Shown here: positions 11,301 through 18,599 of the stretch, piece by piece
How positions within the stretch are numbered: the first letter of the stretch is position 1
Layout: the number at the start of each line of letters is the position of its first letter
NCBI GenBank assembly: GCA_037127475.1
Contig: CM073761.1
Span: 4,914,315 to 4,978,314 of the forward strand
DNA: 64,000 nt
Reading direction: 5' to 3'
DNA from: Arma custos
Taxonomy: Eukaryota > Arthropoda > Insecta > Hemiptera > Pentatomidae
Notes under the pieces: model-generated
Told to the model about the DNA's origin: nothing
Databases searched by the model: none
Seen by the model: the letters and a program-made list of their open reading frames with translations, nothing else
Translations under genes and position numbers: made by a program

Positions 11301-14300
11301 TAGTTTACATAAAGAATGACATGCTCTTTTTATTCCAGACTGAAATCATAAATGATTCTTATGAGTTTAGTTGTCAACACGGTCCTCAGGAATGTTTGGG
11401 AAATAAAATACATTCTTGTGTAGTACAAAGGATCAGCAATGAACTAGCAAGAACAAGAGTTTTGACATGCATGATCGCTGGTAAATTTAATCCAGAAGAA
11501 AGTGGAAGAAAGGTACAGTAAAGAAATGGAATTAGTAACCAATACCAGGTTGGTTTACATTTTTTTTCTTTTTTATTATATGGACTGAATATAATGATTG
11601 TTATAAATTAAAAGATTGAAAAAATATGACAACTATTTTATACAAGTTATTTAGAAAAAAAAAAATTGCAATACTCTGACAGTTAGGTTATTAGTAGTTA
11701 TGGTCAAAATCCAGTTGGAGAGGTTGACTTTGGATTAATTATACACTTTTTCACATACTACATTAGGTTGCTAAACTGCAGGATAACTCACCCTTCCCTA
11801 TATTTAAATCCAATAACCAAACAAACAAAACATCTTTTAAAAGTTTCCTCTGAGATCTTTGAGTACTCGTTAAAAATCACTATCCTAATTAAACCTGGGT
11901 GGGCAAAATTTAGAGCTCCCACTGTAGCATCGTCTGAGTAGCCATAGCAGCATAAAGTGACGTTAAATGAACAAACTGTTTAACCATTGAGTTGTTAAAT
12001 AATGCTTCATTTCCCATCGTCAGTGGTGGAACAATCCAGTTAATAAGTCAGGGTCTGCTTAAGTACTTTTTGCCATCCTTTTCTATCTTGTCCATCTGGG
12101 ATCGATTTCTGCAAACCAAACAAATTATTCGAATCCTTTGGGACTCCGTCTCTCCACCACAGTTTCGGTCTTCCGACCCAGTTCCTTCTCTTCACTACAG
12201 CTAGAATCCATAAAGTTGATCGATCATCACCTTTTCTGGAATGCTTTCTTCATTCATCTTGGCAACATGTCCAGCCCATCTAAGCCTCCCTAAGCAGATT
12301 GCTCTCATAATGTCTGGTTATCTTGTCAGTGTGTAGACCTCCAAGTTACTGCTCAGTTTCCAGTTCTATTTTCACTGGACCCTAGATTTGGCTTAGAAAT
12401 TTCCTCTCAAATACAAGGAGTCTTTGCTCATCCGACTTAAAGACAGTCTAAATCTCCCATCTATACAAGACTAGACGATTCAGGATCTTATATAATCTCA
12501 ACTTTGTACTCCAAGTGAGATGATAACTTCTGAAGAGGCGTCTTAACCCAAAAAAAGGTTCTGTTTGAAAGTGCAATTCTCCTTTTGAAGAACAAATTCC
12601 TTCGTCTTTGAGTTTCAGGATATTGTATCTCTTTGTTTTTTGTCCTTTTATATTTCCTATCAATGAGATCCTGTCATTAAATCGTGCAATGATAAGATAA
12701 TGGTCAAAGTCCACGTTAGCTCCCCTATAGGATCTGACGTCCAGTAGATTAGATCTGTTCCTGGAGCTCATCAGAATTTGGTCAATCTGATTTACGTTTG
12801 CTCCATCTGGCGACCTCCAGGTACCCTTGAGAATGTTTTTATGAGGGTACATAGTACATTTCAAGGGAGCGGAGTGTCTCAGTAGTAGAGCACTGAGTTG
12901 CCATGCTGGAAATCCTGGTTCAAATCCCGCTGCAGGCAGTACTTTTATTTACTTTGTTAGCGGCGGAAGATGGATCATATGGGATCTAGGACCCTCCTGG
13001 GGCTCACCCAGCCTCTATAAAATATTATAAAAATAGGGTACCCAAAATAAGGGGGGAAAATCTGGCGGTTGAGCGTGACCTAGGACAAGTCACCTCCTTG
13101 CAGAACCGTTGTCCATGAAACAGTACAGTCTCTAATATGTACTGAACCCCAGACCCGTTCACGGGTTGTAGTGGTACACGTTTTTTTTTTTTTTTTACAT
13201 AGTGCATCTAATGATTAGGTCATGTGTAGTGGCAAAGTTTATGGGTCTATGGCTATATCCATTGCTACGTTCATGCAAGTTATACTGACCAATGGCTGGA
13301 GGATAAATCCTTAAAACCTTGGCATTTAATTCACCAGCAATAATTTTAATATCATATTTGGGTCACTGATTAAAGACTGTTTTGAGCTAGTCATAGGATT
13401 CCTCTTGGTCAACATTATCAGCCATCACTGTCGGCCCTGTTAGTTACTGGGTTCTTTAAAATAGTAGTTTTGTTGTCATAAGGTATAGGAGATATTAGAG
13501 AAAATATAACAGTTATTTAAAAAATCGCAAGTTAAATCTGGTTTAGATGTTTAATTTGTTTTGAAAAGTATGAATTTTGTTGGGAAAATGTTGAAAATGG
13601 TGTGGACGTTAATATGATTGAACGTTTGCTTACTGAACAAAATTTATAAAATATATACAATAAAATTCATTGTAGTTATTTTAATAACACTCGACATTAG
13701 ATAATCCATCTGTTGAATTCTGTGTTGTTTTTTAAAATTTTGTTTACTTTTATTAACAGTAAAGTGGATTTAAATAAATTTAAAAAAATACAGATTTATA
13801 TAAATTGTATAAATTAATATAATTTTATTTCATGTTTAATTTAATCCAACTTCATTAAAAAAAAAAATAATATATTCTTATTTTTGTTACCCTTTCAATC
13901 TTCAATTTAATTAATTTATACCTATCTGTTATCAAAAGATAATTAATCGAAATATTTGTCCTCATCCTCCAAACTTGATTAAATTTAATGTTATTTTCTT
14001 AAATTGTATGGCATTAAAACTAATGCTTTATCACCTACAATGTCATTTATTCCAACTGTTCTTCTTAATAATGTAAGTTTTTTTTTCATATTCCAAGAAT
14101 AAAACTTTATTAATCAATGGTCATTGTAATTCAAAATTCTAACCAGTGAGCAATTTCTTATAATTCATTTATTATTTCATGTTAGTGCTCCCAGGAATAT
14201 AATATTGATTGGAATGCTATCTCACAATGCGCTAAAGGAAAAGAAGGTGATGAACTTCTTAAAGTGAATGGCGATAAAACGAATGCTTTATCACCTAAAG

Positions 14301-17300
14301 TGTCATTTATTCCAACTGTTTTACTTAATAATGTAAGTATTTTTCTTTTCTGGGGAAGAGAAAGGTCTGGGTGTAGGGTGAAGAATTTATTCCTTAAATA
14401 GTGTTAAACTATTTATTTGAAACTGGTGTTCCGACCCACATTGCAGGTCTCCTTCAGGGCTTGCAATGTAAGTCACAAGTATGGAGGTGAACCTGAATAA
14501 TTTTGACCGCCCTCCCAGACCATTTTCTTCCCCATATATATATAAATCCATTTTATAAGCTTTATAGCTTTGACACTCTTAATTTATAAATATCTGTTCA
14601 CCTATCATTCCGCTTACTTAATTATAAGAAACTCATTTTGGAAAAAATTAGACTTAATCACTTATTCACTGCTGTAGATATATAGAACCATTCATTTCCT
14701 CTCTCAAACTTACTTAATGCAATCATTTTAAAAAAAATTCTCTAGTAATTTGATTTATTTTGTTTTAGGACGGAAATAATCAAGCTGCAATATTAAAAGA
14801 CTTATGGAAGCAAATTTGCTTAAAGTTTAAACAGGTAATCATTAAGCCTAGTACACACCTAGCGACTTCGTCGCGGGACAAGTCTTAGTATGTACGGGGA
14901 CATTTTTCTGGTGTCCCGGAACTGTCGAGATAAAAAGTATCGAGTCTCAGGTCTCCCACCAAAACGGGGAACACGATACAGTGTTCCGCAACTTTTCGTA
15001 GTGTGTACTTGTTCCGGGACACGTGCTCCAGTTTATTCCTTGCCGCCATGGAGGTAACATTGCGTTTAATACAAAATTTTCAAGCTCTCCCTTGCCTTTG
15101 GGATGTGACATCTGTTGATTACAAAAACAGGAATAAAAAACGGGATGCGTTGGAGCAACTCTTCAAAAAATGTGAGACGTCATATCATGATATGGACAAA
15201 AAAATCCATATGGAATAGTTTCTCTAAATACAGTGTTTTTTTTTAAATAATTCCTCCAACCATTTCCAGAAGGGTTTCAAAATCAGCAGGGCTCATTCGA
15301 ACAAAATTTCTGAATCCCATCCCATCTTCTAATTTCAATTTTTCTAATAGATTCAAAGCCATGGTTATCCCACCAGAGAATAGTGCTCTCCTCCAATAAC
15401 AACCAAAAAGTTTAGGGTTACACTTTTTTTTTTTTTAATTAACCTTATATTATTTAAGCACAAGTTAACAGCACAAATAGCAATTTATTGGGACATCGCG
15501 TCGATTTTGTTAGTGCACTGGCTTGAATCCTCTTGTGCCCTAGGTGTGGACGCGTGACAATGTATCGCGACAGTTCTATACCGTCGCGATACAATGTTCT
15601 GCGACTTTGTCGCTAGGTGTGTACTAGGCTTTAGAATATAAGAATTTAAATATTTTTATTTGAAAAGAAAAGATATGTCCAGGACCGGGACTCGAACCTG
15701 GGTCGCCCACGTATCTAGCATGGTGCTCTCCCAACTGAGCTAGAGCTGATGTATACAAGGGAAGAATGTTCATTGATTTATTCAGGATCTAGTTGACTTA
15801 CGTCATTATATATTATTATAATTTATTTTATTTTATTTTTCATTAATTGTTATAATTTTTATTTGTAAAGAAAAGATAAGTCCAGGACCGGGACTCGAAC
15901 CCGGGTCGCCCACGTATCTAGTGTGGTGCTCTCCCAACTGAGTTAGCCTGGCACGCTTCCCGGTCAGACATATCTTTTCTTTTCACTGATCCCATATCCC
16001 CGTGTTCTCGGAATTTGCGATGTACACAAGGGGAAGAATGTTCATTGAACATAACTTTATTTAGGATCTTGTTGACTTACGTCATTATACATTATTATAA
16101 TTAATTTCATTTTATTTTTCATTAATTGTTATAATTTTTATTTGAAAAGAAAAAATATGTCCAGGACCAGGATTCGAACCCGGGTCGCCCATGTATCTAG
16201 CGTGGTGCTCTCCCAACTGAGCTAACCTGGCACGCTTCCCGGTCAGACATATCTTCCCCTTGTATACATCGCGAATTGCAAGAACATAGGGATATGGGAT
16301 CAGTGAAAAGAAAAGATATGTCTGACCGGAAATCGTGCCAGGCTAGCTCAGTTGAGAGAGCACCACACGAGATATTGGGTTGGAGTCCCGGTCCTGGACA
16401 TTTATTTTCTTTTCAAATAAAAATATTTAAAAATTATAACAATTAATGAAAAATAAAATAATTTTATTTTTTAAAGAGAAAAGACAGGCCCTCGGCCGGG
16501 ATTTGAACCCGGAACCTTTGTCTCACTGTGACATCGCTCTACCAGTTGAGCTACCCAAGGCCGCCTGCCGGCCGAGGACAAATATTTTTTCTCATACGAT
16601 CCCATGTTCTCGTGTTCTCGCCATTTTTGCGATGAATACACTAGAACGAAGGTCTTTGAACATTAATTTAATTTTAGGATCTTATTGATATACGTCATAT
16701 TACTATTTATATTTATTTAATTATTGGTCATTTTTTTGAGTTTTAAATATTTTTATTTTTTAAAGAGAAAAGATAGGCTCTCGGCCGGGATTTGAACCCG
16801 GAACCTTTGTCTCACCGTGACATCGCTCTACCAGTTGAGCTACCCAAGGCTGCTTGCCGGCCGAGGACAAATCTTTTCCCTCATACGATCCCATGTTCTC
16901 GTGCTCTCGCCATTTTTGCGATGAATACACTAGAACGAAGTTCTTTGAACATTAATTTAATTTTAGGATCTTATTGACTTATGTCATATTACTATTTATA
17001 TTTTTTTATAATTATTATTATTATTATTATTATTTTTGAGTTTTAAATATTTTTATTTTTTAAAGAGGAAAGATTGGTCCTCGGCCGGGATTTGAACCCG
17101 AAACTCAGGAGATAATATGAAACCACGTGATAATTATTATAGTGACTCACTGTGTGAAATTAAACTAAAGCTATTTAAGCGATCCATAAGGGTGGAACCA
17201 TAACAAAAAGCCACACATAGCAGGCACAAACTCTATGTCCAGTTTTAACTAACGTGACATGACATATAATCGTCTGAGACGCACTTAGTACGAGCAAAGC

Positions 17301-17777
17301 CTACCCACCAAAGTCAAAGTGGTGTCCCATTGGGTAGGTCGAGGCCGTGAGGCGGCCAAGAGGGATTATAAAATTTAAAAAATAAAAATATTTAAAACTA
17401 AAAAAATTACCAATAATTATTAAAAAATATAAATAGTAATATGACGTAAGTCAATAAGATCCTAAAATTAAATTAATGTTCAAAGAACTTCGTTCTAGTG
17501 TATTCATCGCAAAAATGGCGAGAGCACAAGAACATGGGATCGTATGAGAGAAAAGATTTGTCCTCGGCCGGCAGGCGGCCTTGGGTAGCTCAACTGGTAG
17601 AGCGATGTCACGATGAGACAAAGGTTCCGGGTTCAAATCCCGGCTGAGGGCCTATCTTTTCTCTTTAAAAAATAAAAATATTTAAAACTAAAAAAAATGA
17701 CCAATAATTATAAAAAAATATAAATAAAATAAAATAGAAAATAAGTGTTGTTTTTAAATTTATACATTAATATATAA

Positions 17778-17867
<90 letters not shown>

Positions 17868-18450
17868 TTTTGGTTGTCAATCAAAAATTAACACAGTAAT
17901 AAGTTCAACTTATTATTAGTTGTGTCTTGGGAATTTTTCTTCGTAATTAAAATTTATATTTATATTATATTAAATTTATATTTGAATCGGGGCGGGACAA
18001 GGTTTGATTAGGGTTTAGGTTATTTTGATGTACTAATTGCTTTTTTACCAAGTATATCGAGAAAAAATTAGGATATTTATTAAACTAATGTATCTGTTGT
18101 AATGATTCTTAAACACTTTAAAAATGATAAACTGGTTTATGGTTACTAGAAATCGAACTGATAGAATCATTCTTTATTTCGACAGTATTCCCTTAACATT
18201 TGCAAGGGCACCAGCAAAATCACTCAAATCTCAAATCTCAAATTTACAAATGCTGAATATTTCTGTGTAAAATGGGGTGGAGGTTATATTTTAAGATTGC
18301 AAACAAAAACAAACTGACAATTATAAAGAATGTTGTTTATTATTTTTAATAACAGTATACAGATTGCAAAAAATGGAAATATCCGTAATCAAGAAAGGTG
18401 TAGTTCATCTTTTTCAGTGCCACCAACCTCACTTTTTCTCAATCTGTTAA
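8325..18450 (+). CDS. GILT: GILT-type lysosomal thiol reductase, six-exon gene model
   Basis: GILT enzymes are thioredoxin-related secreted or lysosomal reductases that cut protein disulfides at acid pH; in insects they are linked to immunity. Proposed exons: 8328-8429, 10048-10233, 11339-11512, 14186-14332, 14769-14834 and 18418-18450. All junctions use GT-AG and all introns are phase 0. The product would be about 235 residues, normal for the family. It has an N-terminal hydrophobic signal segment, the active site CPDS (the CXXS form usual in insects, where vertebrates have CXXC), VPYGKA, the family signature CQHGPQECLGNKIHSC (CQHG-x2-EC-x2-N-x4-C) and the C-terminal SFIPTVLLNN. Exons 2-5 are firm. 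Exon 1 and especially exon 6 are inferred. The introns contain a hairpin retroposon, a LINE, SINEs, a Harbinger element and tRNA-like cassettes. No promoter was identified. Confidence 0.85.
8328..8429 (+). CDS. GILT: GILT proposed exon 1 (signal peptide)
   Basis: The segment reads from an ATG (a second in-frame ATG lies 3 bases upstream at 8325) through 34 codons to the donor GAG|GTAACA. The peptide is basic at the start (MLLTKCLRSQ) and then strongly hydrophobic (IVVFFLLSACTFFSFIYIL), as a secretory signal should be. Its phase-0 end matches the phase-0 start of the next exon. No transcript evidence is available; a different first exon remains possible. Confidence 0.5.
8637..8870 (-). repeat. 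SINE family A copy, head truncated
   Basis: The reverse complement of the family A body and tail is present (GGATAGGGATTTTTAACGAG, the CATCGTACAGGCC region, TTTTTTACTCCCTTT). The tRNA-like head stops at the B box, where a MITE begins at 8871. It lies within the proposed first intron of GILT. Confidence 0.8.
8873..8999. mobile_element. Small MITE with TA duplication, at the head of a SINE
   Basis: Inverted arms of about 40 bp (TGGGTAAAAAGATTTCGGTA at the left, its near-inverse ending ATTACCCA at the right) are bounded by TA on both sides. The 127-bp size and TA target fit a Tc1/mariner-derived MITE. Confidence 0.7.
9464..9728 (+). mobile_element. Palindromic hammerhead-like retroposon, copy HP1
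   Basis: Two arms of about 95 nt face each other. The left starts TGTAAAAAAACTTTAG and contains GCCAACGTTTTGCCAGACATG. The right contains CTTGAGGAAGTCAGCAGCATG, CGAAACGTTGGC and AGAAGAAACAAG. About 40-60 nt of non-palindromic loop lies between. After the right arm comes a tail, ATAAATAGTGGCAGTGG through GAGTATTT. The flanks AATAATTTTTTG (9452-9463) and AATAATTTTTG (9729-9739) look like a target duplication. It is more degraded than HP2 near 59.8 kb and lies in GILT intron 1. Confidence 0.75.
10048..10233 (+). CDS. GILT: GILT exon 2 (active-site exon)
   Basis: The acceptor is TTCTGTTTAG|GTT and the donor GAG|GTATTC. The 62 codons encode ITVYYECLCPDS, carrying the CPDS redox site with an extra cysteine two residues before it, and end in IDYVPYGKAE. 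The next exon resumes the family sequence exactly (TEIINDSYEFSCQHG), which supports both splice sites. Confidence 0.92.
11339..11512 (+). CDS. GILT: GILT exon 3 (CQHG signature exon)
   Basis: The acceptor is TTTATTCCAG|ACT and the donor AAG|GTACAG. The 58 codons contain CQHGPQECLGNKIHSC, the full GILT family signature, and end at NPEESGRK. An in-frame stop occurs just after the donor, as expected if splicing ends the exon here. Confidence 0.93.
11857..11977 (+). repeat. SINE family A, 3' half only
   Basis: This fragment carries the family A 3' body (GAGTACTCGTTAAAAATCAC, ATCCTAATTAAACCTGG, AGAGCTCCCACTGTAGCATC, CATAAAGTGACGTTAAATGA). The tRNA-like head is missing. Located in GILT intron 3. 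Confidence 0.75.
12010..12864 (-). pseudogene. LINE relic: endonuclease end joined to a reverse-transcriptase C-terminal region
   Basis: On the minus strand 12448-12864 reads TWRSPDGANVNQIDQIL and DVRSYRGANVDFDHYL, the end of an apurinic-type endonuclease of insect LINEs (catalytic SDH-like motif as FDH). It then jumps to KLRLYKILNRLVL, which belongs near the RT C-terminus; the RT catalytic core is deleted. Further left, 12010-12440 keeps decayed C-terminal coding with several stops, including CLGRLRWAGHVAKMNEE. Located in GILT intron 3. Confidence 0.75.
12865..13197 (+). repeat. SINE family B, full-length copy
   Basis: The tRNA-like head has A box GTCTCAGTAGTAGAGCAC and B box GGTTCAAATCCC. 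The body has CTCCTGGGGCTCACCCAGCC, and the 3' region ends GGGTTGTAGTGGTACACG before a T-rich run. Related copies at 45.4 and 46.4 kb confirm the family. It abuts the LINE relic on its left. Confidence 0.82.
13985..14076 (+). pseudogene. Partial duplicate of the 3' part of GILT exon 4
   Basis: From about 13985 the sequence parallels the last third of exon 4 and can be read in frame as KTNALSPTMSFIPTVLLNN, followed by an intact GTAAGT donor. The first part of the exon, including its two cysteines, and a splice acceptor are absent. It lies about 260 bp upstream of the genuine exon, in the same orientation. Confidence 0.75.
14186..14332 (+). CDS. GILT: GILT exon 4
   Basis: The acceptor is CATGTTAG|TGC and the donor AAT|GTAAGT. 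The 49 codons run from CSQEYNIDWNAISQC to SFIPTVLLNN, both conserved GILT segments; the two cysteines probably form a structural disulfide. Confidence 0.93.
14425..14465 (-). ncRNA. Degraded hammerhead-like motif
   Basis: The reverse complement reads AGCCCTGAAGGAGACCTGCA and then ATGTGGGTCGGAACACC. It is the same motif as at 49431-49471 but with the core GAAAC changed to GGAAC and the cleavage-site bases lost, so it should be inactive. It sits in GILT intron 4. Confidence 0.5.
14769..14834 (+). CDS. GILT: GILT exon 5
   Basis: The acceptor is TTGTTTTAG|GAC and the donor CAG|GTAATC. The 22 codons read DGNNQAAILKDLWKQICLKF plus KQ, matching the C-terminal helix region of GILT proteins that follows the F-I-P-T-V strand. 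Confidence 0.88.
15048..15218 (+). CDS. MADF-like DNA-binding protein of the Harbinger element, 56 aa, truncated
   Basis: The frame starts at an ATG in a strong context (GCCGCCATGG). It encodes LIQNFQALPCLWDVTSVDYK followed by NRNKKRDALEQLFKKC, matching the first half of a MADF (Adf-1 Myb/SANT-like) domain with its P-C-L-W-D and D-Y-K-N-R motifs. It stops after 56 residues where a full domain needs about 85 and full Harbinger accessory proteins are longer. The accessory protein normally helps the transposase bind the ends and enter the nucleus; this version is probably inactive. Confidence 0.6.
   Translation: MEVTLRLIQNFQALPCLWDVTSVDYKNRNKKRDALEQLFKKCETSYHDMDKKIHME
15248..15403 (-). pseudogene. 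Harbinger transposase N-terminal fragment
   Basis: On the minus strand a segment reads LNLLEKLKLEDGMGFRNFVR and then MSPADFETLLEMV. The R-M-S-P-x-D-F-x-x-L-L motif is the N-terminal part of HARBI1/PIF transposases. The DDE catalytic domain is missing, so the copy depends on other elements for movement. Confidence 0.75.
15645..16410. repeat. Cluster of four type-A tRNA-like cassettes
   Basis: tRNA-like cores occur at 15677-15747 (-), 15880-15953 (-), 16159-16232 (-) and 16336-16399 (+). Each has an A box (TAGCTCAGTTGGGAGAGC) and a B box (GGTTCGA[G/A]TCC; damaged in the fourth), an anticodon-like stem CCACG/CGTGG with loop CTAGATA, and a short acceptor stem CCAGG/CCTGG. Arms GAAAAGAAAAGATATGTC and their inverse flank the cores. 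They are tandem, 200-280 bp apart, except the last, which is inverted. The acceptor stem is imperfect and there is no serine-type long variable arm, so I read them as tRNA-derived repeats rather than working tRNA genes. Confidence 0.8.
16470..17110 (-). repeat. Tandem type-B tRNA-like cassettes (three, the last truncated)
   Basis: Cores at 16489-16563 and 16777-16851 read on the minus strand GGGTAGCTCAACTGGTAGAG through CCGGGTTCAAATCCCGGC; a third is cut at about 17104. The spacing is about 290-300 bp. The spacer (GATCCCATGTTCTCGTG, TTTTTGCGATGAATACACTA, TTTAGGATCTTATTGA) is the same spacer, diverged, as in the type-A array. Small reading frames over these units are shadows. Confidence 0.8.
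17111..17375. other. Unassigned 265-bp insert within the tRNA-like array
   Basis: The array unit is interrupted after GAACCCGAAACTC by sequence with higher complexity and GC (for example CCATTGGGTAGGTCGAGGCC). It is not seen elsewhere in the window and has no recognisable coding potential. Confidence 0.5.
17376..17700 (+). repeat. Inverted type-B tRNA-like cassette with spacer
   Basis: The core at 17578-17651 is on the plus strand, with its spacer to the left, so the unit is inverted relative to the preceding array. The 5' extension GTCCTCGGCCGG is complementary to the cassette's own 3' end CCCGGCTGAGGG. Confidence 0.8.
17778..17867. repeat. (TA)n microsatellite
   Basis: About 86 bp of pure TA, framed by AAGAATATA and TATATTCTT, so the whole block is palindromic. 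Confidence 0.95.
18418..18450 (+). CDS. GILT: GILT candidate exon 6 (C-terminal 10 residues and stop)
   Basis: A good acceptor (TCATCTTTTTCAG) is followed in the required phase by ten codons, CHQPHFFSIC, and TAA. GILT proteins end shortly after the exon 5 region with a C...P...C pattern, so length and cysteine placement fit. The intron would be about 3.6 kb. The match is short and could be chance. Confidence 0.35.
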   Translation, partial: CHQPHFFSIC

Positions 18451-18599
18451 TGATATATGATTTTTTTAATAGTTTTCCAAGAAAAACAGGTTCTAAACAA
18501 ATGAGTCAACACCTCTCTGCAAATTATTTCACTGAGACTATTCCTGATCCACCATAAATGAATTTGTTGTGGTTATTATTGTTCTTCCAACTATTCTTC

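Larger units (their letters stand above)
14845..15630. mobile_element. PIF/Harbinger transposon, internally deleted, in a GILT intron
   Basis: The ends are inverted copies of AGCCTAGTACACACCTAGCG, bounded by a 3-bp TTA duplication (14842-14844 and 15631-15633), the TWA target typical of Harbinger. Inside are remnants of both genes of this superfamily, converging: a MADF-type DNA-binding ORF on the plus strand and a transposase N-terminal fragment on the minus strand. Confidence 0.88.

Noticed and set aside
13025..13207. Small minus-strand frame
   Set aside because: It is the antisense of a family B SINE including its T-rich end.
16446..16977. Two near-identical 60-80-codon frames (and a minus-strand twin at 17451-17636)
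   Set aside because: They are translations of the tRNA-like repeat units and their spacers, not proteins.
15677..17651. Eight possible functional tRNA genes
   Set aside because: A and B boxes are good, but acceptor stems are imperfect, anticodon assignment is inconsistent with tRNA type, position 33 is often not T, and the units are repeats with shared spacers.
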